DNA from: Klenkia sesuvii
GTDB lineage: Bacteria > Actinomycetota > Actinomycetes > Mycobacteriales > Geodermatophilaceae
Direction: 5' to 3'
DNA: 64,000 nucleotides
Assembly: GCF_037083825.1 (NCBI RefSeq)
Contig: NZ_JBAPLU010000003.1
Span: forward strand, 124,001 to 188,000
Positions 33,749-41,470 of this stretch are shown here, piece by piece. The first letter of the stretch is position 1, and each line of letters begins with the position of its first letter. The notes beneath the pieces are model-generated. The model was given only the letters and a program-made list of their open reading frames with translations, was not told the DNA's origin and searched no databases. The position numbers were made by a program, and so were the translations under genes.

Positions 33749-35083
33749 TCAGCGCTGCGGGCCGATGCCCTGGGCGTTGAGCTGCTGGATGATCCGCGAG
33801 GACTCCTCGAAACCGATGACCACGATGGCGTCGGGGTTGAAGTCCACCATCCGCTGCACCTCGGAGTCGAAGTTGGCAGCCTGCGGGTCGTAGGTGATCG
33901 ACACGATGCTGTCCTCCGACAGACCGTCGCTGATCAGGTTGTTGCGGGTGTTCTCCGACAGACCCGTGCCGTACGGGTCGTTCAGCGCCAGGATGCCGAC
34001 CGTGTTGTTGCCGTCGGCGCCGATCAGGTCGGCCAGCGCCCGGGCCTGCAGCGTGTCCGGGGGCGCGGTGCGGAAGTACAGCCCCTGGTCGTTGTAGGTG
34101 GTGAACTGGTCGGAGGTGTTGGCCGGGGAGAACTGCAGCACACCGGCGCCGGTGATGGCGTCGATGACGGTGAGGCTCACGCCCGACGACGCCGCGCCGA
34201 TGATCGCGTTCACGCCGGACTGCAGCAGCCGGTCCACGGTCTGGGTGGCGGTGTCGGTCGAGGTGTCACCGGAGTCACCCTCGACGAGCTGGACCGGCTG
34301 GCCCAGGACGCCGCCGGCGGCGTTGATGTCGTTGATCGCCAGCTGGACGCCGGCGACCTCCGGCGGGCCGAGGAAGGCCAGGTTGCCGGTCAGCGGCAGC
34401 AGCGTGCCGATGACCAGCGCCTCACCGGTGGCGCCCGGCGCGGCGTAGGCCGGGCCCTCGTCGGTGGTGGCGTTGGCCTCGTCGCCGGCGATGACGTAGT
34501 CGGTCAGGCTGTCGTCGAGCTGGTTGTCCTCGCCGAACTGCAGCAGGCCGAAGGACGCCTGGGCCGGCTCACCGGCGTCGGTGAAGCTCAGCGGGCCGGT
34601 GATGCCGTCGTAGTCGACGTTCCCGCCGGCGTTGATGATGTCCAGGCAGCCCTGGAAATCGGTGCAGGCGTCGCCGCCGATGGTGATGCCGTTGACGTAG
34701 GGCCCGAAGGTGGTGGCCTGGTTGCTGCCCGCCGCCTGGGCCGCCAGCGCCGTGACGATGACGGCGTCGTAGGACTCACCGGCGTAGTTGAAGTCCTGCA
34801 GGTTGGGGTCGACCTCGAGCAGCCGGTCGGTGAAGTCGCCGGAGAGCTCGGTGAGGGGCGTGGTGCCCTTCATCCCGGCGAGCGCACCCTCCTCGGTGAA
34901 GTCGTTGCCCAGGGCGTTGCCCATGTTGCCGTCGGTGCCGTAGACGTTGACCTGCTTGCTGCCGCCGTCCCCGCCGCCGGTGGCCCCGTTGTCGTCGCTG
35001 TCGCTGCCGCCGCCACAGGCGGTCGCAGCGAGCAGGACGGCACCGGACACGGCGACGGCGCGGGCGAAGGTGCCAGTGCGCAT
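33749..35083 (-). CDS. Branched-chain amino-acid ABC substrate-binding lipoprotein, circularly permuted LivJ type
   Basis: Binding protein presumed to serve livHMGF. 444 aa from ATG 35083 (GGGAG 9 nt upstream). Lipoprotein signal with Cys23 (LLAATAC), Gly/Asp-rich linker to about 42. Residues 43-200 match the C-terminal portion of Peripla_BP_6 proteins (VYGTDGNMGNALG, FNYAGESYDAVIVTALAA, NVDYDGITGPLSFTDAGEP). A linker of about 22 residues follows, and residues 223-444 match the N-terminal portion (LVIGTLLPLTGNLAFLG, AINDINAAGGVLGQPVQL, QFSPANTSDQFT, ILALNDPYGTGLS, VVIGFEESSRIIQQL). The normal order is reversed, a circular permutation with the break near the second hinge crossing. Total length is normal. 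Converges on the liv operon instead of joining it. Confidence 0.9.
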   Translation of the reverse strand: MRTGTFARAVAVSGAVLLAATACGGGSDSDDNGATGGGDGGSKQVNVYGTDGNMGNALGNDFTEEGALAGMKGTTPLTELSGDFTDRLLEVDPNLQDFNYAGESYDAVIVTALAAQAAGSNQATTFGPYVNGITIGGDACTDFQGCLDIINAGGNVDYDGITGPLSFTDAGEPAQASFGLLQFGEDNQLDDSLTDYVIAGDEANATTDEGPAYAAPGATGEALVIGTLLPLTGNLAFLGPPEVAGVQLAINDINAAGGVLGQPVQLVEGDSGDTSTDTATQTVDRLLQSGVNAIIGAASSGVSLTVIDAITGAGVLQFSPANTSDQFTTYNDQGLYFRTAPPDTLQARALADLIGADGNNTVGILALNDPYGTGLSENTRNNLISDGLSEDSIVSITYDPQAANFDSEVQRMVDFNPDAIVVIGFEESSRIIQQLNAQGIGPQR

Positions 35084-35306
35084 CAAGTGACTCCCAGTGT
35101 GGTGGTTCATCGCTCGACCGGGCCGACCCGGGCGCCGAGGCACCCCGACCCGTCCGGTCAGTGTCGAGAACCTAACCGCGATCCGGGACCGCATCGGCCT
35201 CTCGGGTCGCACCGTGACCCGGTTGTGACCTGGGCAACCCCCCGGACACACATCCGACCCACGCCCCTCACCCGGGACGAGCCGGACGTGGTCGGGCCCA
35301 CGCGGG

Positions 35307-35909
35307 TCAGGGGGCGGCGGTCTGCGCCGGCCCGGCCTCGCCGCTGAGCACGAGCGCCGCGAGCGCCTTCATGGAGGTGCGCTCGTTCATCGCGGTGCGC
35401 TGGATCCAGCGGAACGCCTCGGCCTCGGTGATGCCCCGGTCGGCCATGAGCTTGCCCTTGGCCTGCTCGACCACCTTGCGGGCCTCGAGCCGCTCCTTGA
35501 GGTCGCCGACCTCGGCGTCCAGGGCGGTCATCTCGACGAACCGGGCACGGGCCACCTCGATGGCCGGCACCAGGTCGGCCTTGGAGAACGGCTTGACCAG
35601 GTAGGCCATCGCGCCGGCGTCGCGGGCCCGCTCGACCAGCTCGCGCTGGGAGAAGGCGGTGAGCACGATGACCGGGGCGATGCGGGCCGCGGCGATCTGC
35701 TCGGCCGCCGAGAGCCCGTCGAGCACCGGCATCTGCACGTCGAGGACGACCAGGTCGGGGCGCACCTCGCGAGCGGTGTCGACCGCCGCCTGGCCGTCGC
35801 CGACCTCGCCGACGACGACGTACCCCTCCTCCTCCAGCATCTCCTTGAGGTCGAGACGGATCAGTGCCTCGTCCTCGGCGATGAGGACCCGGGTCGGCTC
35901 GTTGCTCAC
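35307..35909 (-). CDS. Response regulator with ANTAR RNA-binding domain (PdtaR-like)
   Basis: Two-component output protein that acts by binding nascent RNA hairpins (antitermination) instead of DNA. 200 aa from GTG 35909; TAGGGT (35921-35916) lies 6 nt upstream, so the mRNA may be leaderless. Receiver domain with acidic pocket AEDEALIRLDL, phosphoacceptor Asp in LVVLDVQMPVLDG, Thr in VLTAFSQ, Lys in YLVKPF; then ANTAR (ARKVVEQAKGKLMADRGITE, EAFRWIQRTAMNER). Matches M. tuberculosis PdtaR (Rv1626) in architecture; the kinase is not in the window. Confidence 0.94.
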   Translation of the reverse strand: MSNEPTRVLIAEDEALIRLDLKEMLEEEGYVVVGEVGDGQAAVDTAREVRPDLVVLDVQMPVLDGLSAAEQIAAARIAPVIVLTAFSQRELVERARDAGAMAYLVKPFSKADLVPAIEVARARFVEMTALDAEVGDLKERLEARKVVEQAKGKLMADRGITEAEAFRWIQRTAMNERTSMKALAALVLSGEAGPAQTAAP

Positions 35910-35960
35910 CGGCACACCCTATCGAGACCGGACCGCCGGTGCCCGTACTCTCCCGGGAGG

Positions 35961-36033
35961 GCCCCCGTACCCCAACGGCAGAGGGATCGGATTCAAAACC
36001 CGCACAGTGTCCGTTCGAATCGGACCGGGGGCA
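35961..36033 (+). tRNA. Atypical tRNA, apparent anticodon CAA (Leu-type anticodon on a class I body)
   Basis: 73 nt. Acceptor GCCCCCG/CGGGGGC perfect, T arm GTCCG-TTCGAAT-CGGAC perfect, D stem of three pairs (CCC/GGG), GG in the D loop. The anticodon loop TTCAAAA gives CAA, but only three of five stem pairs form (A31-C39 and T27-C43 mismatched). The variable region is 5 nt, whereas bacterial tRNA-Leu has a long variable arm. CCA not encoded. Identity as a working tRNA-Leu is uncertain. Confidence 0.6.
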
Positions 36034-36046
36034 CGTGACAGGCCAC

Positions 36047-37594
36047 ATGACACCCGAGGAGTTCCGGCGCTACGGGCACGAGGTGGTGGACTGGGTCGCC
36101 GACCACATGGGTCGCGTCGAGTCGTTGCCGGTCCGCTCCCAGCTGGCCCCGGGTGACGTCCGGGCCGAGCTCCCGGCCTCGGCCCCCGAGCAGGGCGGGT
36201 CGGTGGCCGACCTGCTGGCCGACCTCGACCGCGTGGTCGTGCCCGGGCTGACGCACTGGCAGCACCCCGGCTTCTACGGCTACTTCCCGGCCAACACCTC
36301 CGGGCCCTCGGTCCTGGGCGACCTGGTCAGCTCCGCACTGGGCGTGCAGGGCATGTCGTGGGTGACCAGCCCCGCCTGCACCGAGCTCGAGCAGCACGTC
36401 ATGGACTGGTTCGTCGAGCTCCTGGGCCTGCCCGAGGCCTTCACCCACGGCAGCACCGGCGGCGGCGTGGTGCAGGACTCCAGCTCGGGGGCCAACCTCG
36501 TCGCGCTGCTGGCCGCGCTGCACCGGGCCACCGGCGGGGCCACCGTGCGCATCGGGGTCGAACCGGGTGCGATGACCGTCTACGTGTCGGCGCAGACGCA
36601 CTCCAGCATGGAGAAGGCCGCCCGCATCGCCGGGCTGGGCACCGACGCCGTGCGGGTCGTGCCGGTCGACGGCGACCTGGCGATGCGGCCCGAGGACCTC
36701 GCCCGCCGCATCGACTCCGACGTCGCGCGTGGGTTCACCCCCGTCCTGGTCTGCGCCACGGTCGGGACGACGTCGACCGGCGCGTTCGACCCGCTGGCCG
36801 CCCTCGGTCCGGTCTGCCGGGACCGGGGGGTCTGGCTGCACGTGGACGCCGCCTGGGCGGGGGTGTCGGCCGTCGCGCCCGAGCTGCGCCACCTGCAGGA
36901 GGGCGTGGAGTGGGCCGACAGCTACACGACCGATGCCCACAAGTGGTTGCTCACCGGCTTCGACGCGACCCTGTTCTGGACCGCCGACCGGGCCGCGCTC
37001 ACCGGGGCGCTGGCGATCCTGCCGGAGTACCTGCGCAACGCGGCCACCGAGAGCGGCGCCGTCGTGGACTACCGCGACTGGCAGATCGAGCTCGGCCGTC
37101 GCTTCCGGGCGCTGAAGCTGTGGTTCGTGCTGCGCTGGTACGGCGCCGAGGGCCTGCGCGAGCACGTGCGGGGGCACGTCGCGCTGGCGCAGGAGCTCGC
37201 CGCGTGGGCGCGCGCCGACGACCGCTTCGACGTCGTCGCCCCGCACCCGCTGTCGCTGGTGTGCCTGCGGCCCCGCTGGGCGCGGGGGGTGGACGCCGAC
37301 GTCGCCACGATGACCCTGCTCGAGCGGCTGGCCGACGGCGGCGAGGTCTTCCTGACCCACACCACGGTGTCCGGTGAGGCCGTGCTCCGGGTGGCGATCG
37401 GCTCCCCCGCCACCGAGCGGCGGCACGTCGAGCGGCTGTGGGCGCTGCTGTGCGAGGGCCACGACTGGCTGGCCCGCGACTTCGCCGAGGCCAGCGAGGC
37501 AGCCGCAGCCGCGCAGGCCGCCGCCCGGGCCGAGCGGGAGGCCGCCGCGGCCCGTGCGGCCGCCGACGCGGACCCCGGGGAGGGCGAGGGGTAG
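36047..37594 (+). CDS. PLP-dependent group II decarboxylase (aromatic-L-amino-acid decarboxylase family)
   Basis: 515 aa from ATG 36047; GTG 36035, 2 nt after the tRNA, is an alternative. Family landmarks: LTHWQHPGFYGYFPANTSGPSVLGD, GGGVVQDSSSGANLVALLAA, HVDAAWAGVSA, PLP-binding Lys in SYTTDAHKWLLTGFD, and ELGRRFRALKLWFVLRWYG. Decarboxylates an aromatic amino acid (Phe, Tyr, Trp or DOPA) to the amine. The last 40 residues are an Ala/Glu coiled tail not seen in the core family. Monocistronic on plus; convergent with tesB, 1 bp between stops. Confidence 0.93.
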   Translation: MTPEEFRRYGHEVVDWVADHMGRVESLPVRSQLAPGDVRAELPASAPEQGGSVADLLADLDRVVVPGLTHWQHPGFYGYFPANTSGPSVLGDLVSSALGVQGMSWVTSPACTELEQHVMDWFVELLGLPEAFTHGSTGGGVVQDSSSGANLVALLAALHRATGGATVRIGVEPGAMTVYVSAQTHSSMEKAARIAGLGTDAVRVVPVDGDLAMRPEDLARRIDSDVARGFTPVLVCATVGTTSTGAFDPLAALGPVCRDRGVWLHVDAAWAGVSAVAPELRHLQEGVEWADSYTTDAHKWLLTGFDATLFWTADRAALTGALAILPEYLRNAATESGAVVDYRDWQIELGRRFRALKLWFVLRWYGAEGLREHVRGHVALAQELAAWARADDRFDVVAPHPLSLVCLRPRWARGVDADVATMTLLERLADGGEVFLTHTTVSGEAVLRVAIGSPATERRHVERLWALLCEGHDWLARDFAEASEAAAAAQAAARAEREAAAARAAADADPGEGEG

Positions 37595-37595
37595 G

Positions 37596-38438
37596 TCAGC
37601 CGCCGAAGGAGCGGATGAGGCCCTCCTGGGCCACGGTGGCCACGTGCGTGCCGTCGGCGGCCCAGATCTGCCCCAGGCACATCGCCCGCCCGGCCACCGC
37701 GGCCGGGCTGTCGGTCTCGTAGAGGAACCACTCGTCGGCCCGGACGGGGCGGTGGAACCACACGGCGTGGTCCAGGCTGGCGCCCACGGTCTCCCCGCTC
37801 CAGCCGCCCCCGATCCGGGCCAGCCCGGCCGAGAGCAGGGTGAGGTCGGAGACGAAGGTCAGCGCGGCGGCGTGCACGCCGTCGTCCTGGGGCAGCCGAC
37901 CGGTGACCCGGAACCACCCGCGGCTCTGCGTGTGCGGGTGCACCTTGGGCGCGGGGTCGAAGGGGTCCTCCAGGTAGCGCTGCTCGACGGCCACCGCCAG
38001 GGCGCGGGCACCGGTGGCCCGACCCGGGTGCGCCGCAGCGATCTCGTCCACCCCGGGCAGGCCCACCGGCCCCGGAACGTCGGGCATCGGGAGCGAGTGC
38101 TCCACCACCGGCCGCTCCCCCGCCGTGAAGTCGGCCGTCATCGCGAAGATGGCGACGTCCTCGCCCTTGCGGGTCTGCCGGGCGAGCACCCGCCGGGTGC
38201 TGAACGACCGGCCCTCGCGGATGCGGTCGACCTCGAAGCGGATCTCGGTGTGCGGGTCACCCGGGCGCAGGAAGTACGAGTGCAGCGAGTGCACCGCCCG
38301 GTCGGCCGTCACGGTGCGGGTGGCCGCGGTCAACGACTGGGCGGCCACCTGCCCGCCGAAGATCCGCTGCAGCGGGGTCTCCGGCGTGCGGCCCACGAAC
38401 AGGCCCGGCTCGCGCTCCTCCAGCGACAGCACCTCCAT
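37596..38438 (-). CDS. tesB: Acyl-CoA thioesterase II (TesB)
   Basis: Hydrolyses acyl-CoA to fatty acid and CoA. 280 aa from ATG 38438; a TTG at 38468 overlapping the pyk stop (TTGA) would add 10 residues. Double hotdog: first half VGRTPETPLQRIFGGQVAAQ and VHSLHSYFLRPGDP with the SFSTRRVLARQ block, second half LTFVSDLTLLSAGL (catalytic Asp), SLDHAVWFHRPVRADEWFLYE and AEGLIRSF-like end (QEGLIRSFGG). Same operon as pyk; a metabolic link is not evident. Confidence 0.94.
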   Translation of the reverse strand: MEVLSLEEREPGLFVGRTPETPLQRIFGGQVAAQSLTAATRTVTADRAVHSLHSYFLRPGDPHTEIRFEVDRIREGRSFSTRRVLARQTRKGEDVAIFAMTADFTAGERPVVEHSLPMPDVPGPVGLPGVDEIAAAHPGRATGARALAVAVEQRYLEDPFDPAPKVHPHTQSRGWFRVTGRLPQDDGVHAAALTFVSDLTLLSAGLARIGGGWSGETVGASLDHAVWFHRPVRADEWFLYETDSPAAVAGRAMCLGQIWAADGTHVATVAQEGLIRSFGG

Positions 38439-38464
38439 CAGGGCCGCCGCGTGCGACTCACCGT

Positions 38465-39880
38465 TCAAGCGTGCGTGCCGATCTCGTGCACGCGGATGAG
38501 GTTGGTCGAGCCCTGGATGTTGGGCGGGGACCCGGCGACGACGACCACCCGGTCGCCCTCCTTGAGACGCCCGATCGACATGAGCGAGAAGTCGACCTGG
38601 CCGACCATGTCGTCGGTGTGGCCGACCTGGGGCACGAGGAAGGTCTCGACCCCCCACGACAGCGCCATGCGGCTGCGCACCCGCGGGTCGGTGGTGAAGG
38701 CCAGGATGGGCAACCGGGTGTGCAGCGCGGCCAGCCGGCGCACGGTGTCACCGGTCATCGTGAAGGCGGCCAGGGCGTCGACGTCCAGCGCCTCCCCCAC
38801 CTCCCGGGCGGCCCGCACGATGGCTCCCGAACGGGAGCCGGACTTGCGCACCAGCGCCGGCACGCGCACCGCGTCGGTCTCGACCGCGTCGATGATGCGC
38901 TCCATCGTGCGCACCGCGGCGATCGGGTACTTGCCGACCGAGGTCTCCCCCGACAGCATCACCGCGTCCGCGCCGTCGAGGACGGCGTTGGCGACGTCGG
39001 AGGCCTCCGCCCGCGTGGGCCGCGACGAGGTGATCATCGACTCGAGCATCTGCGTGGCCACGATGACCGGCTTGTTGCGCTCGCGGGCGGCCTGCACGGC
39101 GCGCTTCTGCACCAGCGGGACCTGTTCCAGCGCGAGCTCGACGCCGAGGTCGCCGCGGGCGACCATGATGCCGTCGAAGGCCTCCACGATGGCCTCGAGG
39201 TTCTCCACCGCCTCCGGCTTCTCCAGCTTGGCGATCACCGGGACCTCGACGTCCTCCTGGCGCATGATCTCCCGCACCAGCTCGACGTCCTCGGCGCGGC
39301 GGACGAACGACAGGGCGACGAAGTCCACCGACAGGCTGAGGGCGAACCGGAGGTCGGCGGCGTCCTTCTCGCTGAGGGCGGGCACGCTCACGGCGACCCC
39401 GGGCAGCGACAGACCCTTGTTGTTGGAGACCTTGCCGCCCTCGAGCACCAGGCACCAGACGTCGGGACCGTCGACCTCGACCACGGTGAGGGCCAGGTTG
39501 CCGTCGTCGACCAGCAGGCGGTCGCCGACCCGGACGTCGTTGGCCAGGTTCTTGTAGGTGGTGCCGACCCGCTCGGCGGTGCCCTCGACGTCCTCGACGG
39601 TGATGCACACGCGCGAGCCGGTCTCCCAGACGACCGGGCCCTCGGCGAAGCGGCCGAGGCGGATCTTGGGGCCCTGCAGGTCGGCGAGGACGGCGACGGC
39701 CCGCCCGACCGTGTCCGACGCCTGCCGGACGAGGTGGTAGTTGCGCTCGTGGTCGGCGTGCTCACCGTGGCTGAAGTTCAGCCGGGCGACGTCCATGCCG
39801 GACTCGACGAGGGCGGTGATCTGCTCCGCGGAACCCACCGCGGGGCCGAGTGTGCAGACGATCTTGGCGCGACGGCTCAT
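38465..39880 (-). CDS. pyk: Pyruvate kinase
   Basis: Last ATP-forming step of glycolysis. 471 aa from ATG 39880 (MSRRAKIVCTLGPAVGS). Motifs: ARLNFSHGEHADH, NNKGLSLPGVAVSVP, signature VIAKLEKPEAVENLE, metal site MVARGDLGVELALEQVP, and TQMLESMITSSRPTRAEASD. The C-terminal allosteric domain is present. 105 bp after gltD's stop region in map order, separated from it by a hairpin; transcribed first to tesB. Confidence 0.97.
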   Translation of the reverse strand: MSRRAKIVCTLGPAVGSAEQITALVESGMDVARLNFSHGEHADHERNYHLVRQASDTVGRAVAVLADLQGPKIRLGRFAEGPVVWETGSRVCITVEDVEGTAERVGTTYKNLANDVRVGDRLLVDDGNLALTVVEVDGPDVWCLVLEGGKVSNNKGLSLPGVAVSVPALSEKDAADLRFALSLSVDFVALSFVRRAEDVELVREIMRQEDVEVPVIAKLEKPEAVENLEAIVEAFDGIMVARGDLGVELALEQVPLVQKRAVQAARERNKPVIVATQMLESMITSSRPTRAEASDVANAVLDGADAVMLSGETSVGKYPIAAVRTMERIIDAVETDAVRVPALVRKSGSRSGAIVRAAREVGEALDVDALAAFTMTGDTVRRLAALHTRLPILAFTTDPRVRSRMALSWGVETFLVPQVGHTDDMVGQVDFSLMSIGRLKEGDRVVVVAGSPPNIQGSTNLIRVHEIGTHA

Positions 39881-39904
39881 GCCCGCAACGCTAGTGCAAG
39901 GCAG

Positions 39905-39945
39905 GACACCCTCCCGACTCCGGGAGGCGGAGCCGAGAGGGTGTC
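39905..39945 (-). terminator. Hairpin at the 3' end of gltD
   Basis: Arms GACACCCTC (39905-39913) and GAGGGTGTC (39937-39945); an inner stem CTCCCG/CGGGAG sits in the loop. Between gltD and pyk, both minus strand, so it likely ends the gltBD transcript. Confidence 0.65.
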
Positions 39946-39985
39946 GGGACAGACGTCTTGGACGTCCTACCAGCGCGAATGCACC

Positions 39986-41470
39986 TCAGCGCAGGGCAAC
40001 GGCCGTCGGGGTGATCGGCCGCGGGAGCATCGAGGAGCCGGTCAGCCAGGCGTCCACCGCGCCGGCGGCGGCGCGGCCCTCGGCGATGGCCCAGACGATG
40101 AGCGACTGCCCGCGGCCCATGTCACCGGCCACGAACACACCGGGCACGGTCGACATGAACTCGGCGTCGCGCACCACGTTGCCGCGCCCGTCGACCTCGA
40201 CGCCGAGGCCCTCGACCAGGCCCTCCTTCTGCGCACCGGTGAAGCCCATCGCGAGGAACACCAGGTCGGCGGGGAGCTCGCGCTCGGTGCCCTCGATCTT
40301 CTGGAACTTCCCGTCGACCATCTCGACGTCGTGCACCAGCACGGCCTTGACGTGGCCGTGGCCGTCGTCGACGAACCGCTCGGTGTTGACCGCGTAGATC
40401 CGCTCGCCGCCCTCCTCGTGCGCGGAGGACACCCGCATGATCATCGGGTAGGTCGGCCACGGGTTCCGCGGCCCGCGCGAGGTCGGCGGCTCGGGCATGA
40501 TCTCCAGCTGCGCCACCGAGGCGGCGCCCTGCCGGTGCGAGGTGCCCAGGCAGTCGGCGCCGGTGTCACCGCCGCCGATGATCACGACGTGCTTGCCGGC
40601 CGCGTTGATCGGCGGGTCGTCGAGCTGGCCCAGGCCCTGGCGGTTGCCGTAGGGCAGGAACTCCATGGCCAGGTGGATGCCGGCCAGCTCGCGGCCGGGG
40701 GCCGGGAGGTCGCGGCCGATCGTGGCCCCGCCGGACAGGACGACGGCGTCGAAGTCGCCGCGCAGCTGCTCCACGGTGACGTCGGAGCCGGCCGCGCCGA
40801 CCTCCACCCCGGTGACGAACCGCGTGCCCTCGGCGCGCATCTGGTCCAGCCGCCGGTCCAGGTGCCGCTTCTCCATCTTGAACTCGGGGATGCCGTAGCG
40901 CATCAACCCGCCGACGGCGTCGGCCCGCTCGAAGACGGTGACCTCGTGGCCGGCCCGGGTCAGCTGCTGGGCGGCGGCCAAGCCGGCCGGCCCGGAACCG
41001 ACGACGGCGACCTTCTTGCCCGACAGCTCCGCCGGCGGCTGCGGCTCCACCCACCCCTCGGCGAAGGCGCGGTCGATGATCTCGACCTCGATCTGCTTGA
41101 TCGTGACCGGCGCCTCGGTCAGGTTGAGCACGCACGACCCCTCGCAGGGCGCCGGGCACAGCCGCCCGGTGAACTCCGGGAAGTTGTTCGTGGCGTGCAG
41201 CCGCTCGATCGCCTCGCGCCAGTCGTCGCGGCGCACCAGGTCGTTCCACTCGGGGATGAGGTTCCCCAGCGGGCAGCCGTGGTGGCAGAACGGGATGCCG
41301 CAGTCCATGCAGCGGGCCGCCTGGGTGCGCAGCGTGGCGGAGGTGAAGGCCTCCTCGCCGCCGGCCTGGCGCTCGAGGTAAACCTCCTTCCAGTCCCGGA
41401 TGCGGACGTCGACGGGTCGCCGGGGCGGCGTCGTCCGCTCGTACTTCAGGAACCCGGTGCTGTCAGCCAC
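39986..41470 (-). CDS. gltD: Glutamate synthase small subunit
   Basis: NADPH-oxidising subunit of GOGAT, passing electrons to GltB. 494 aa from GTG 41470. N-terminal Fe-S part with CMDCGIPFCHHGCPLGN and CPAPCEGSC, FAD site VVGSGPAGLAAAQQL, NADPH site VIIGGGDTGADCLG, C-terminal FVAGDMGRGQSLIVWAIAEGR. Start overlaps the gltB stop by 8 nt. Full length. Confidence 0.97.
   Translation of the reverse strand: MADSTGFLKYERTTPPRRPVDVRIRDWKEVYLERQAGGEEAFTSATLRTQAARCMDCGIPFCHHGCPLGNLIPEWNDLVRRDDWREAIERLHATNNFPEFTGRLCPAPCEGSCVLNLTEAPVTIKQIEVEIIDRAFAEGWVEPQPPAELSGKKVAVVGSGPAGLAAAQQLTRAGHEVTVFERADAVGGLMRYGIPEFKMEKRHLDRRLDQMRAEGTRFVTGVEVGAAGSDVTVEQLRGDFDAVVLSGGATIGRDLPAPGRELAGIHLAMEFLPYGNRQGLGQLDDPPINAAGKHVVIIGGGDTGADCLGTSHRQGAASVAQLEIMPEPPTSRGPRNPWPTYPMIMRVSSAHEEGGERIYAVNTERFVDDGHGHVKAVLVHDVEMVDGKFQKIEGTERELPADLVFLAMGFTGAQKEGLVEGLGVEVDGRGNVVRDAEFMSTVPGVFVAGDMGRGQSLIVWAIAEGRAAAGAVDAWLTGSSMLPRPITPTAVALR

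Noticed and set aside
33749..35083. Permuted binding-protein gene as an assembly collapse of two tandem genes
   Set aside because: A collapse would leave a signal sequence or stop between the halves; here a clean in-frame linker joins them, composition is uniform, and the gene has a proper ribosome site and terminator. It remains the main alternative to test.
35961..36033. Reading the odd tRNA as anticodon TCA (selenocysteine or UGA suppressor)
   Set aside because: That register leaves fewer anticodon-stem pairs, and tRNA-Sec is longer with an extended acceptor and long variable arm.
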